The position numbers and the translations under genes are program-made. Shown here piece after piece: positions 24,203-34,600 of a stretch of DNA of 64,000 bases. The notes under the pieces were generated by a model. It saw only the letters and a list, made by a program, of their open reading frames with translations. It was not told the DNA's origin and did not search any database. Source of the DNA: Bacteroidales bacterium. GTDB lineage: Bacteria > Bacteroidota > Bacteroidia > Bacteroidales > UBA932. Every line of letters starts with the position of its first letter. The first letter of the stretch is position 1. Location of the stretch: assembly GCA_017631875.1 (NCBI GenBank), contig JAGBSL010000014.1, positions 1-64,000 of the forward strand. The letters are read 5' to 3'.

Positions 24203-26116
24203 TTAGATTCCGGCTCTGGACACTTCGTCCACGCCCTCGATCTCTTTGATGCTGTTAATGGCAAATCTCAGTTCGGCTGCTGAATGTATGCAGAAGTCGA
24301 TTGTGCACGTACCGATGTTGTCAGCGGTTTCAGTGCCGAGAGATGTCATTGACAGCTTCAGTTTTTCTGTAATGCAGTCTATCAGGTCGCTAAGCAGGTG
24401 ATACCTGTCGACTGCCCGTACTATAAGTCGTACAGGGTAAAGCGTGTCAGGGTCTTCATGCAGGTCTGCTTCATGGATGTGGTTTCCGTGTTGAGAAGCG
24501 AGCCTGATAAGCTCCTGGCAGTCCCTCTTGTGGAGCGTAAGGCGCTTAGGGTCTTCGCCATAGCCAATTACCTCGTCCCCTGGCAGAGGATTGCAGCATG
24601 CACATCTTGTAAAGTCGCGCTTAGGCTGTTTTGCCAGATATGATTTGACGGCTTTCTTTGCCTTGTATGTTACCATGTGGCCGATCCAGTCCTCCTTGAT
24701 CTGCACCTCTTTACTTAACCCAATTTCGATACAGTCGCCTCGGTGCAGTACGGTCTTGACAGATGACAGCTTGCCGTTGATCCTGGCATACATTGCGTGC
24801 TCGCCGATTTCACCGTGAATCTGGAATGCATAGTCCAGGGCCGTCGCACCCTTAGGAAGGACGATGTTTTCTCCTGTAGGAGTGAATACCATGATGTCGT
24901 CATTGTATTCGAACAGGAGGCGTACCTCGTCGATGAAGTTCGAGCTTGCAGAGTCTTCCGCTACCTTCTTGAGTACGTCCTTGAAGTTCTCGAGCCACAT
25001 CAGGAGATTCTCGCTGGTCTGTTCAGCTGCGCATCCGAGTCTTGACTTGCGCACCATACGTTCTGATGCGATATGTATCTCTTCCCATGTTCCCTTGCTG
25101 TTGAGGAGCTTGATGTGGAGGCTCTCGTAGCCGTTTTCCTTCGGCGCGTCGATGTAGTTGGAGAAGCTGCCCGGACGCTCTTTGAAATGGTCTGTGAGCA
25201 CTGCGTATATCCTCAGGCTCATGATCTTCTCCGACATTCCGGTGTTGTCCGGGAATATGATTCTGATGTAGTGTTTGTCCGATACATGGTCGAAGTCGCA
25301 GCCCTTGGTGCGCATCTTCCTCCAGATGCTGTACGGCATACGATATCTTACCTGGGTGCGGACATTGATTCCTTCATCTGCCAGCACACGGTTTATCTGA
25401 TAGGTCAGCTGCTCAAGGTATTCCTTGTCTTTTTCTTTTTCTGCTGTAAGAAGGGCGTCGATTTCCGAGAATTCCCTCGGGCATCTGAAACGGAATGACA
25501 GGGTTTCAAGTTCTGACTTCACATGGTACAGTCCCAGACGGTTTGCCAGAGGAGCGTAGAAGTAGTCTGTCTCTCCTGCGATCTTCATCTGCTTGTCCGG
25601 TCTCATGCTCTCAAGGGTACGCATGTTGTGCAGGCGGTCAGCCAGCTTGATAAGGACGGCCCTGACGTCGTACTGCATGGACTCGAGAAGCTGGCGGAAG
25701 TTGTCCACCTGCTTGGAATGGCTGTATTTCTCCTTTTTCTTCTTTGTTACAATGTCCACCAGGAATGCAACGTCGTCACCGTACCTTTCGCGAACATCCT
25801 CCAAGGTATAATGAGTGTCCTCAACTACATCGTGCAGGAGGGCGGCGATGATAGGGTTTGGTCCAAGTTCCAGTTCCTTGGCTACAATCAGCGCAACTGC
25901 TATCGGGTGGATGATGTAAGGCAGACCGGATTTCCTGTACTGGTCCTTGTGTGCCTCCATAGCGAGTTCGAACGCGTCCTTGATTCTTGCCATATCAACG
26001 TCTGATACGGTACCTTCAAGGGCGTTGTACAGCTCCTCCACGTTTTCTCTGATCATTGTGCTATAGTCTTTCATAAGGTCTGGATTTTGCGCGAAACCGC
26101 TAATTTCGCAAAACAT
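24203..26116 (-). CDS. RelA/SpoT homologue with intact hydrolase and degenerate synthetase
   Basis: The protein has 637 residues: HD hydrolase, synthetase, TGS, a Cys-containing ZFD-like segment (FTRCACCNPLPGDEV) and a C-terminal ACT. The hydrolase motifs are complete: His70, LLHDVVEDT (His95, Asp96, Glu99, Asp100) and KLADRLHNMRT (Asp160). The synthetase is worn: the usual EVQIRT reads EIHIAS (about 346-351) and the following AAHW block is absent, although NGYESLH remains. It is therefore likely to be mainly a (p)ppGpp hydrolase. The start may instead be ATG 26074 (MKDYSTM), which removes 14 unconserved residues. It converges on the YbjN/TerB cassette. Confidence 0.88.
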   Translation of the reverse strand: MFCEISGFAQNPDLMKDYSTMIRENVEELYNALEGTVSDVDMARIKDAFELAMEAHKDQYRKSGLPYIIHPIAVALIVAKELELGPNPIIAALLHDVVEDTHYTLEDVRERYGDDVAFLVDIVTKKKKEKYSHSKQVDNFRQLLESMQYDVRAVLIKLADRLHNMRTLESMRPDKQMKIAGETDYFYAPLANRLGLYHVKSELETLSFRFRCPREFSEIDALLTAEKEKDKEYLEQLTYQINRVLADEGINVRTQVRYRMPYSIWRKMRTKGCDFDHVSDKHYIRIIFPDNTGMSEKIMSLRIYAVLTDHFKERPGSFSNYIDAPKENGYESLHIKLLNSKGTWEEIHIASERMVRKSRLGCAAEQTSENLLMWLENFKDVLKKVAEDSASSNFIDEVRLLFEYNDDIMVFTPTGENIVLPKGATALDYAFQIHGEIGEHAMYARINGKLSSVKTVLHRGDCIEIGLSKEVQIKEDWIGHMVTYKAKKAVKSYLAKQPKRDFTRCACCNPLPGDEVIGYGEDPKRLTLHKRDCQELIRLASQHGNHIHEADLHEDPDTLYPVRLIVRAVDRYHLLSDLIDCITEKLKLSMTSLGTETADNIGTCTIDFCIHSAAELRFAINSIKEIEGVDEVSRAGI

Positions 26117-26161
26117 TTTCTCATTATCAATAAAGTCGTTCTCTAATTCGGTTAATTGTTG

Positions 26162-26169
26162 TATTTTTG
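26162..26169 (+). promoter_or_regulatory. -7 box for manA
   Basis: TATTTTTG matches TAnnTTTG; ATG 26192 follows 22 bases later. Confidence 0.55.
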
Positions 26170-26191
26170 CACAGCTAAAAAATTGAAGATT

Positions 26192-27403
26192 ATGGAAAAG
26201 AAACTATATCCCTTGAAGTTTATTCCGGTTCCGTCCAGGAGACCGTGGGGAGGAAACGCCCTTGTGAACGAGTTGGGCAAGCATTTCGTTGAAGTTGACG
26301 AGGAAGGTAATGAGACCGTCCTGGGTCCGGATGTACTTATCGGCGAGAGCTGGGAGCTTGCTGACATGGGTATAGAGGACTCTGTCGTGGAGAACGGCTG
26401 GCTTGCAGGCAACACGATCAGCGAAATCATGGAGACATATCTTGAGAGGATTGTCGGCGAGAATGTTTATAACCATTTCGGACGTCAGTTCCCGCTTCTG
26501 ATCAAGTTCCTCGACATAAACGACAAGCTGTCAGTGCAGGTGCATCCAGATGACCAGGTCGCTGCGGAGAGATACGATTCGCTTGGCAAGGCGGAGATCT
26601 GGTATGTCATGGACGCAAAGCCTGAGGCAAAGATGTATTGCGGCTTCAACCGTGACATCACGGCTCAGGAATTTTATGACAGATGCAAGAACGGCACAGT
26701 CGATGAGGTCCTCAATGTCATCACTCCTAAGAAGGGCGACGTGATCTTCATCACACCAGGCACGGTGCATGCTGCGGACGGCGGAATACTGATCGCTGAG
26801 ATCCAGGAGTCGTCTGACATGACCTTCAGGCTTTATGACTGGGGCCGCGAGTTCAATCCTGCGACTGCGCGCAAGATGCACGTGGAAGAGGCCATTGACG
26901 TGATCAATTACAACGCTTTCGATCCGACCATCTACCGCAAGGGCCCGCTTTGGGGAGAAGAAAGCCAGGAGGAGGACCACATGATCCAGAACCTCGTGGA
27001 GTGCCCTCAGTTCAGTGTGTCTAAGGTCAGGCTTACAGATCCTCTTCATATCTATACCGAGCAGTTCGAGAGCTTCATCGTGTATATCTGCCTTGAAGGT
27101 GCAGCATCTATCCAGGTGCCTTCGACAAATGAAAAAGGGGAGGCTTGCATGGATAACTACGAGTTCAAGAAGGGTGAGACCATTCTCGTCCCTGCCGATA
27201 TGCCTGACTTCTTCCTTGTACCGCGCGATCGTGAGACACTCCTTCTTGAGGCTGTGACCCGTCCGGAAGAGGAGGTGGATCAGTATATTGATCCTGAGAC
27301 AGAAGCTTTCCTTGAAGGTGAGGACTACGAAGGCCTTGAGGATGATCTTGAGGATGAGCCTTCAGCACCTGCAGGAGCTTCTCCGCTTAATTTCTTCAAT
27401 TAA
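26192..27403 (+). CDS. manA: Mannose-6-phosphate isomerase, class I-like
   Basis: The 403-residue zinc cupin interconverts mannose-6-phosphate and fructose-6-phosphate. The N-terminal RPWGGNAL, the metal block QVHPDDQVA, FITPGTVHAA and MTFRLYDWGR are family motifs. An acidic C-terminal tail follows the last cupin strand. ATG 26192 (MEKKLYPL) is used because the promoter box lies in the longer frame beginning at 26156. The S4 protein gene starts two bases after the stop, so the two are cotranscribed. Confidence 0.92.
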   Translation: MEKKLYPLKFIPVPSRRPWGGNALVNELGKHFVEVDEEGNETVLGPDVLIGESWELADMGIEDSVVENGWLAGNTISEIMETYLERIVGENVYNHFGRQFPLLIKFLDINDKLSVQVHPDDQVAAERYDSLGKAEIWYVMDAKPEAKMYCGFNRDITAQEFYDRCKNGTVDEVLNVITPKKGDVIFITPGTVHAADGGILIAEIQESSDMTFRLYDWGREFNPATARKMHVEEAIDVINYNAFDPTIYRKGPLWGEESQEEDHMIQNLVECPQFSVSKVRLTDPLHIYTEQFESFIVYICLEGAASIQVPSTNEKGEACMDNYEFKKGETILVPADMPDFFLVPRDRETLLLEAVTRPEEEVDQYIDPETEAFLEGEDYEGLEDDLEDEPSAPAGASPLNFFN

Positions 27404-27405
27404 TC

Positions 27406-27849
27406 ATGGAAGAGGTAAGGATAGACAAATACCTCTGGGCCATAAGAGTTTACAAGACCAGGACAGAGGCTACGGATGCCTGCAAGGGAGGTAAGGTTCG
27501 AGTAAATGGCGCAGATACCAAGCCTTCGAAAACCGTCAAGGTCGGTGATACCATAGTTGCACGCAAAGGAGCAGTCGTATATACATATAAGATCTTGCAG
27601 CTCATAGATAAGAGGCAGGGAGCCAAGCTCGTTCCGAACTATGCGGAGAATCAGACTCCTGCAGAGGAACTTGCCAAGCTCCGCGCACCTGTTGAGACAT
27701 TCTTCCTCAAGCGCGACAGAGGAGCAGGTCGTCCAACGAAAAAAGACCGCCGCCAGATGGAAGACCTCTGGAGCAGTCTCGACTTCGATGTCCCTGACGA
27801 CATCGCCGACTCCCTCGCCGCCTCTTTCGGCCTCGACGATGACGAATAG
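27406..27849 (+). CDS. hslR: S4-domain RNA-binding protein, Hsp15-like
   Basis: The 147-residue protein has an N-terminal S4 domain (residues 3-65: RIDKYLWAIRVYKTR, GGKVRVNG, VKVGDTI) and a basic segment RDRGAGRPTKKDRR (about 104-117). Hsp15 binds free 50S subunits carrying stalled nascent chains in E. coli and helps recycle them. The C-terminal acidic tail is common in Bacteroidota members. It is translated with manA and followed by a strong repeat-terminator. Confidence 0.88.
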   Translation: MEEVRIDKYLWAIRVYKTRTEATDACKGGKVRVNGADTKPSKTVKVGDTIVARKGAVVYTYKILQLIDKRQGAKLVPNYAENQTPAEELAKLRAPVETFFLKRDRGAGRPTKKDRRQMEDLWSSLDFDVPDDIADSLAASFGLDDDE

Positions 27850-27874
27850 CGCGAAAAAATAAGTTGCACGATAT

Positions 27875-27967
27875 AATTAAAGGGTGTAGAGCTCGGTGGC
27901 ATTGGCTCCCGAAAAGGGAGGGGACCCACGAAGTGGGGAGGACCACCGGGCTCTACACCCTTTAATT
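27875..27967. repeat. Long inverted repeat predicted to form a three-way junction; also a bidirectional terminator
   Basis: The 25-base arms (27875-27899 and 27943-27967) match at 24 positions. Inside are two further hairpins, CTCCC-GAAAA-GGGAG (27906-27920) and CCCAC-GAA-GTGGG (27925-27937). The folded form is a three-way junction. It separates the convergent Hsp15-like and rubrerythrin genes and has A/T-rich flanks on both sides. Confidence 0.85.
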
Positions 27968-27977
27968 TATGTATATC

Positions 27978-28529
27978 CTACTTGAAATACCTCTTGAAAA
28001 GTCCCTGGAATCCAGCTCCATGACGAGCCTCATCCTTGCACATCTCATGAACAGTATCATGGATAGCATCGAGGTTCTGCTGCTTAGCGAGTCTTGCGAT
28101 CCTCATCTTGTCCTCACACGCTCCCTGCTCAGCAAGCATTCTCTTCTCCACGTTAGTCTTGGTGTCCCATACGCACTCACCGAGGAGCTCAGCGAACTTA
28201 GCTGCATGCTCAGCCTCCTCCCATGCATATCTCTTGAATGCCTCTGCGATCTCAGGATAACCCTCTCTGTCTGCCTGACGGCTCATCGCAAGGTACATAC
28301 CTACCTCTGAGCACTCTCCTGCAAAGTGATCACGAAGACCCTTAAGGATCTCAGGATCAACTCCCTGTGCTACTCCGAGCTTGTGCTCGTCTGTCCATAC
28401 GAGATCCTCACCTGTCTCGACGATCTCCTCGAACTGATCCGCACCTACGTGGCAGAGTGGACACTCCTCAGGAGCCATTTCACCTTCATGAATATAACCG
28501 CAAACCAAGCATCTGAATTTCTTTGTCAT
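27978..28529 (-). CDS. Rubrerythrin with N-terminal rubredoxin domain (reverse type)
   Basis: The protein has 183 residues. The rubredoxin-like iron site comes first (Cys7, Cys10, Cys23, Cys26), followed by the ferritin-like di-iron domain with [12 protein letters not shown] and [12 protein letters not shown] helices. This order is the reverse of classical rubrerythrin and is known from anaerobes, where it reduces peroxide. It points to an anaerobic host that meets oxidative stress. It has its own promoter box on the minus strand. Confidence 0.92.
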   Translation of the reverse strand: MTKKFRCLVCGYIHEGEMAPEECPLCHVGADQFEEIVETGEDLVWTDEHKLGVAQGVDPEILKGLRDHFAGECSEVGMYLAMSRQADREGYPEIAEAFKRYAWEEAEHAAKFAELLGECVWDTKTNVEKRMLAEQGACEDKMRIARLAKQQNLDAIHDTVHEMCKDEARHGAGFQGLFKRYFK

Positions 28530-28590
28530 AACTGTAAAATTTAAAATTGTTGATATTGTAATTTTGAATTATTCTAAATTGTTTCTGATG

Positions 28591-28598
28591 CAAAGGTA
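28591..28598 (-). promoter_or_regulatory. -7 box for rubrerythrin
   Basis: Plus-strand CAAAGGTA gives TACCTTTG on the minus strand, about 60 bases before the ATG. Confidence 0.6.
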
Positions 28599-28690
28599 GA
28601 TAAAATTTCTAAACCTCCAACACTTTTTGAAAAAAAATGCTAAAAAATCCGTATATTTATCTTGTGCCACACTTTGGCATTTAAAATACG

Positions 28691-28698
28691 TAGATTTG
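28691..28698 (+). promoter_or_regulatory. -7 box for addB
   Basis: TAGATTTG matches TAnnTTTG and lies 20 bases before ATG 28719. Confidence 0.6.
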
Positions 28699-28718
28699 CA
28701 TACAAATATAGATAGAAT

Positions 28719-31640
28719 ATGGTTCCGTTCCTTAAACAGGTTGCAAGATATTATTATGATTCGGGTAAAATCAGCTCTCGCTGCTTCATCTTCCCGAACC
28801 GACGCTCCATGGTGTTTTTCAGAAAGCATCTGGCGGAGGCCTTGGCTGCCGACGCCGGCGCTGTTCCGCTTGTCATGCCGCGGATGCTGACGATAAATGA
28901 TTTCTTCTATGAAGTCAGCGGTGCTGCACCAGCGGACAAGGTGCGCCTTCTTCTGTATCTATATAAATGCTACTCTGAACTTAATAAGAAAGCAGAGCCT
29001 TTGGACGAATTCGTTTTCTGGGGAGATGTCATCCTCGGAGACTTCAACGATGTGGATAAATACCTGGCGGACCCCAAGCAGCTTTTTGCCAATGTGGCTG
29101 ACCTGAAGCAGCTTCAGGACGATTATTCTTACCTTACTGATGTGCAGAGGAAGGCAATAGAAGGCTTTGTAAGCCATTTCAGTGACCTTTCAGGAAAGTT
29201 GACTGTAAATCTGGAGTCAGATAATCCTGCAGTCAAGGAGCGCTTCCTGCAGATATGGAACCTGCTTTATCCGCTTTACTGTAAATATAATGAGCTGCTG
29301 AAGCAGGAAGGGCTTGCTTATGAAGGTATGGTTTACAGGGGAGTTGCTGAAAGACTGAAGGCAGAAGCGGCCGAGGATGTATTAAAGACAATTTTTGATG
29401 ATGAAGAGGTCTTCGTATTTGTCGGCCTCAATACCCTGAACGAGTGTGAAAAGAGACTCCTGCATAAGCTGAAGGAAATCTCCCGGGCAGAATTCTGCTG
29501 GGACTACTCAGGTGATATGATACGCGATCCCCAGAACCGTTCGTCTCTATTCATGAGCGAAAATGTCAAGGAGTTCCCGCAGGTGACACAGTGGGACGAA
29601 CAGGCAGTCGGTGTGCCGACTGTCAATGTCGTCAGTGTGTCCTCATCAGTAGGTCAGGCGAAAAGACTTCCGGATATCCTTGCTTCAGTCAGGGATCATA
29701 GTGACTGTGCCATTGTCCTTCCTGACGAGAATCTACTGGTACCGGTGCTCAATTCCATTCCTCCGCAGGTGGAGGCGGTCAATGTGACCATGGGTCTTCC
29801 TATGAGGAGCAGTATCCTGTATTCCCTGATGGATACGGTTTCAGCCATGCAGCTGCATCTTGCGGTCAGAAGGAACAGCTGGAATTTCTACCATAAGCAG
29901 GTGTGGGACCTGTTTTCAAACCCTTTATTCCGTAATGCAGCCGATGAGAAGACACTTGAGATTGTAAGCGAAGTAAAGACAGCGGCGAAGTACTATATTC
30001 CGCAGGATGACCTTAGAGGAACCCCTTTGCTTGATGCTATATTCAGGCCGGTAGTAACGGATCCTAAGTCTAAGGATAGGAGTCAGATATCAGCTTTTAT
30101 CAGGTATCAGCAGGAGGTGATTTCTGCAGTTGCGTCTGCAGCTGCGTCGGATCCTCAGTTGATGCTGGAGGCCGAGTATGCAAAAGAGTACTACAAAGGG
30201 ATATCCATGTTGCAGGACAGTCTTATGGATACGGAGATTCTTCCTATGACATATGTTAGGCTCCTTGGACAGCTTATAGGCATGTCTTCAGTGCCTTTCA
30301 AAGGCGAACCTCTTAAGGGTCTGCAGATTATGGGACCGCTGGAGACCAGGGGACTGGACTTCAGCACTGTTGTGATAATGTCTGCTAACGAGGGTGTATT
30401 CCCGCATAGAAGCGTAAGCTCGTCCTTTGTGCCTCCTGAACTGAGGAAGGGTTTCGGCCTTCCGACTTATGAGCTTCAGGATGCGATATGGGCCTATTAT
30501 TTCTATAGGATGATATCCCGCGCAGAGAATGTGTGGATGCTTGTGGATTCTCGTACCGAAGGTCTGAAGGCGGGTGAGGAGAGCCGCTATATAAAGCAGC
30601 TGGAATACCATTTCGGTCTTCCGCTGAATCGTTATACAGTGCAGATGGACAGCATGAAGACTACCCAGCTTCCTGACATCGTCAAGACAGAGGAGGATAT
30701 AAAGAAAATCAAGGGGACAGTCCTTTCTGCGACGGCATTGCAGAATTATCTGGCGTGTCCGGCCAAATTCTATTATGCGGTGATCAAAGGCCTCCAAAGA
30801 GAAGAAGAGGTATCCGAGAACCTGGATGCAGGCATGTTCGGTACTATATTCCATGAGGTCATGCGGTCGTTGTATACCTCGGAAGAAGCGATGTCGCCGG
30901 ACTTTTTCTTCGACGATAAGGATGCGGTCAAAGCGCTTGCTCCGTTGAAATACATCACGAGGGCGTATATACAGAGCTGGCGTGATCGCGAACCTATCAT
31001 TCGTGCCAAGGTTCGTGCATTGATCGAGCATGAACTTAACGTGGCGGAGGTTACCGGACGAAATCTTGTGTTTACTGATGTAATTGTCCGATATGTGAAG
31101 AAGACGCTTGAGAGTGATCTTCAGATACTTAAAGAAAGTGGCAAGGATTCTTTCGAGATTCTTGGTCGTGAGCTAAGGGTGAGCGGGTCGTTCCATGGTT
31201 TCAGATTCAAGGGATTCATCGACAGGTTTGATGCCTTTGGTTCTGATGAGGTCAGAGTCGTGGATTATAAGACAGGACGTGTTCTGGATGATGACATATT
31301 TATAGAAGACGGTAATGCGGAGGCGATAGCGCAGAAGATATTCACTCCTGACGTAAAGGACAGACCTAAGATCGCTCTTCAGTTCTATATCTACGACCTA
31401 CTTGTGCAGGGAAGGGATGATCTGAAGGGGCGTAACTTATACAATTGCGTCTATTCAACGTCCAGACTTTTCGGTGAATTGCCTGAAGTTGTGCCGGTGA
31501 ATAAGGTATTCTTTGATTCCGTGTCGGAAAAACTGAAGGCTATGCTGGACGAGATGTGTGATCCAGATGCCGGGTTCAGGAGGACGGCTGATGAGGGAGT
31601 GTGCAGTTATTGTGATTTCAAGACGATTTGCGGCAGATAG
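28719..31640 (+). CDS. addB: AddB-like nuclease subunit with Fe-S staple
   Basis: The 973-residue protein has a degenerate helicase-like N-terminal part and a C-terminal PD-(D/E)XK nuclease (Asp835 in GFIDR, Asp849 and Lys851 in VVDYKTG). Four cysteines (Cys680; Cys962-x2-Cys965-x5-Cys971) match the AddB iron-sulfur staple exactly. With AddA it processes double-strand breaks for RecA. The addA gene starts three bases after its stop. No Walker A motif is seen near the N-terminus, as expected of many AddB proteins. Confidence 0.9.
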   Translation: MVPFLKQVARYYYDSGKISSRCFIFPNRRSMVFFRKHLAEALAADAGAVPLVMPRMLTINDFFYEVSGAAPADKVRLLLYLYKCYSELNKKAEPLDEFVFWGDVILGDFNDVDKYLADPKQLFANVADLKQLQDDYSYLTDVQRKAIEGFVSHFSDLSGKLTVNLESDNPAVKERFLQIWNLLYPLYCKYNELLKQEGLAYEGMVYRGVAERLKAEAAEDVLKTIFDDEEVFVFVGLNTLNECEKRLLHKLKEISRAEFCWDYSGDMIRDPQNRSSLFMSENVKEFPQVTQWDEQAVGVPTVNVVSVSSSVGQAKRLPDILASVRDHSDCAIVLPDENLLVPVLNSIPPQVEAVNVTMGLPMRSSILYSLMDTVSAMQLHLAVRRNSWNFYHKQVWDLFSNPLFRNAADEKTLEIVSEVKTAAKYYIPQDDLRGTPLLDAIFRPVVTDPKSKDRSQISAFIRYQQEVISAVASAAASDPQLMLEAEYAKEYYKGISMLQDSLMDTEILPMTYVRLLGQLIGMSSVPFKGEPLKGLQIMGPLETRGLDFSTVVIMSANEGVFPHRSVSSSFVPPELRKGFGLPTYELQDAIWAYYFYRMISRAENVWMLVDSRTEGLKAGEESRYIKQLEYHFGLPLNRYTVQMDSMKTTQLPDIVKTEEDIKKIKGTVLSATALQNYLACPAKFYYAVIKGLQREEEVSENLDAGMFGTIFHEVMRSLYTSEEAMSPDFFFDDKDAVKALAPLKYITRAYIQSWRDREPIIRAKVRALIEHELNVAEVTGRNLVFTDVIVRYVKKTLESDLQILKESGKDSFEILGRELRVSGSFHGFRFKGFIDRFDAFGSDEVRVVDYKTGRVLDDDIFIEDGNAEAIAQKIFTPDVKDRPKIALQFYIYDLLVQGRDDLKGRNLYNCVYSTSRLFGELPEVVPVNKVFFDSVSEKLKAMLDEMCDPDAGFRRTADEGVCSYCDFKTICGR

Positions 31641-31643
31641 ATT

Positions 31644-34600
31644 ATGATTAGAATAATGAAGGCATCAGCAGGTTCAGGTAAGACCTATAACCTTGCAAAG
31701 ACATATATAAGTCTTCTTCTTAAGAATGAGGACAGATACGCCTATAGGCATATTTTGGCTGTTACGTTCACCAATAAGGCAACGGAAGAAATGAAGAGCC
31801 GAATTCTCAAGGAACTGCATATCCTTGCGACCTCTCCGTCCTCTTCGGACTATCACGATGCGTTCGTGCCGGATGTCCTGCCCGATGATGCGGCGCTTAG
31901 CGCCAGGGCTGCAGCTGTGCTGAGAGATATTCTTCATGACTACAGTGCATTTGCAGTCAGCACGATAGACAAGTTCTTCCAGCAGACTTTGAAGGCATTC
32001 TCGCGTGAAATCGGTCAGTTCGCGTCGTACCAGGTGGAACTTGACAAGGACTCTCTTGTGGCAGAGAGTGTTGACCGTGTTCTTGATTCGCTTACCCAAG
32101 ATGATACAGGGCTGCTGTCGTGGCTTACGAATAACGTTCTTGAGCAGATCGAGCAGGGAGGACGTTATAGTCCCGACGCAAATCTTCTCAGCATGGCTCT
32201 CAGGCTTAAGTCGGTTCAGCGTCAGGAGGAACTTGAAAAGGCAGGCATAGATGAGAACATGGCGTATTCTCAGCAGACTTTGTCGCAGATCAGAGAAACA
32301 TGCAGAGCTATCATTGCAGATTTCAGGTCTAATGTGCGTCAGGCCGCTTTGGAGGCTGTAGAAATACTTAAGGAGGCTCAGGTGGATCCAAAGGATAGCT
32401 ACAGAGGTTTCATGTGCGCCCTTTTGAAATATGCATCGCTGACTGATAATGATTCTGTGTCATATCCGACAGCGTCGTTCATGGAAAGAGCTCCGCGTAG
32501 TGAAAAATGGTTCGCTGCATCGAAGGCAACGAAGCTTCTCCCTAAATTGTGTCCAGACCTTGAAGTCGCATTGAAAGCGTTCTGTGGGCTGTGGGACAAG
32601 GAATATCCAGTATATATGACAGCGTGTATCCTTGATGATCAGATCTATGGTCTTGGAGTGGCAAGAGAACTTTCGGAAGCCTTCAAAGAGCTTATGAAGG
32701 AGAAGAATGTATTGTGTATAGATGATTCGAACACAATACTTAAAGGCATCATTGACGGATCTGATGCCCCGTTCATATATGAGAAGATCGGTGTCCGCTT
32801 TGATCATTTTCTTTTGGATGAGTTTCAGGATACCTCGTCCGTACAGTGGGATAATTTCAGTTCTCTGCTTCATAACAGTCATGGCCAAGGAAAAGAAAAT
32901 CTCATAGTAGGAGATGTGAAGCAGAGTATATACAGATGGAGAGGTTCTGACTGGAAGCTGCTTGATAGTGCTGTGCCGGCGGAATTTCCAGGTTTCAAGG
33001 AAGAAATCCTGGATACCAACTACAGGAGTCTGTCCAATATAGTGAAATTCAACAATGCGTACTTCAAGGAGGCAGCTGCTATTCTTGATAAGATGAATGC
33101 TACGGAAGAGTATATGTCCGGGATATATGCGGATGTTGAACAGAAAGTAGCCAAGAAGGATAAGGCTCCAGGAAGTGTCAGCGTGACATTCTGTCCTAAG
33201 GCGGAAGAATTGCAGAAGGTTCTGGATGCTGTAATGGAGGCAAGGGCGGCAGGCGCGCGTCTGTCGGAGATTGCGGTACTTGTGCGCAGTAATATGACAG
33301 GCCAGAACGTAGCTTCGTTTCTCATAGAAAACGGCATAACGGTGATAACTGATGACTCCCTGAAAGTCAAGCGTTCTGTGGCGGTACGTCGTCTTGTATC
33401 ACTCATGTCTCTGGTAGAGAATCCGGAGGATACGGTTAATGGATACCTTGCCGAGTCGCTTGAGGTCGCGGTTCCTAAGGCATATACTTCGCTGGTAGAT
33501 ATGGCAGAGGCCCTTATCAGGGAACTTCAGAAAGTCGATGATGATGGTGTCATCAATGGTGAGATCCTGCATCTTCAGTCTTTCATGGATCACCTCCATG
33601 AATATGTCGCAAGCAGCGGCAACAGCCTTCGTGGCTTCCTGAAGCATTGGGAGGAGATTGATCCGTCCATAAGTTCTCCGTCCTCGGGAGAGAGTGTCAG
33701 GGTCATGACCATTCATAAGTCCAAGGGACTGGACTTTCCGTATGTCATAATACCGTTCGCCGAGAATATAGGCCTTTTCAAGCCAGACAGCAGATGGTGT
33801 GCCCCTGATTTGCGTGATACTCCTCTGGAAGGAGTCGCGGAGGGAGTTTATGATGTGACCCTTTCCAGAGCGTCCGAGTCAACTCTCTTTGCAGAGCACT
33901 ACAGGACAGAGAATCAGTTACAACAGGTGGATAATATCAATACGATATACGTTGCCATGACACGTGCCGCATTAGGCATGCATATCATTGCTGCAACGCC
34001 TTCAACTGGTTGTATGACGAATCTGAAGGATCATCTCAATGAGGGCTGGGAGCCGGCGTTCACGGATTTCTCGCAGATACTATACTGGTTTCTGATCGCT
34101 CCCGGAAAGATGGAAGGTGTCCGTAAGAGTGAGGGCGAGGGCTTTGTCAGGTTTGATGTCGGTGAACTGGTTGATTTTGCTGCTATGAGGAAGTCTGAAA
34201 CAACCGGCGGTCATGAGTTTCCGGCAGGCGATGACAAGTATCCTTCGTATTCATTGAATCCGGGACTGCGCCTAAAGCTCTCTGCTGATGCGCTTGACTT
34301 CTTTGCAGAAGATGGAACGGCTGGTATTGAGGCCTCCAGCAGGATCAAAGGAGTTGTGCTTCATGACATCTTGGCCGGTGTCAAGGTGCCTTCGGATTTG
34401 GATGGGGCAGTCGATGCCGCTTGCGCGTCAGGAAACCTTTCATACGACCAGGCTGCCTCTGTTAAAGAACTCTTGAGGAGCAGGATTGCGGAGGTGGAAG
34501 GTATGGGCTGGTTCCCTGATGATTCATCCAAAGTGCTGGTGGAGACGGATATAGTTGATGTGGACGGCCAGGTATACAGACCGGATAGGGTCGTTATTGA

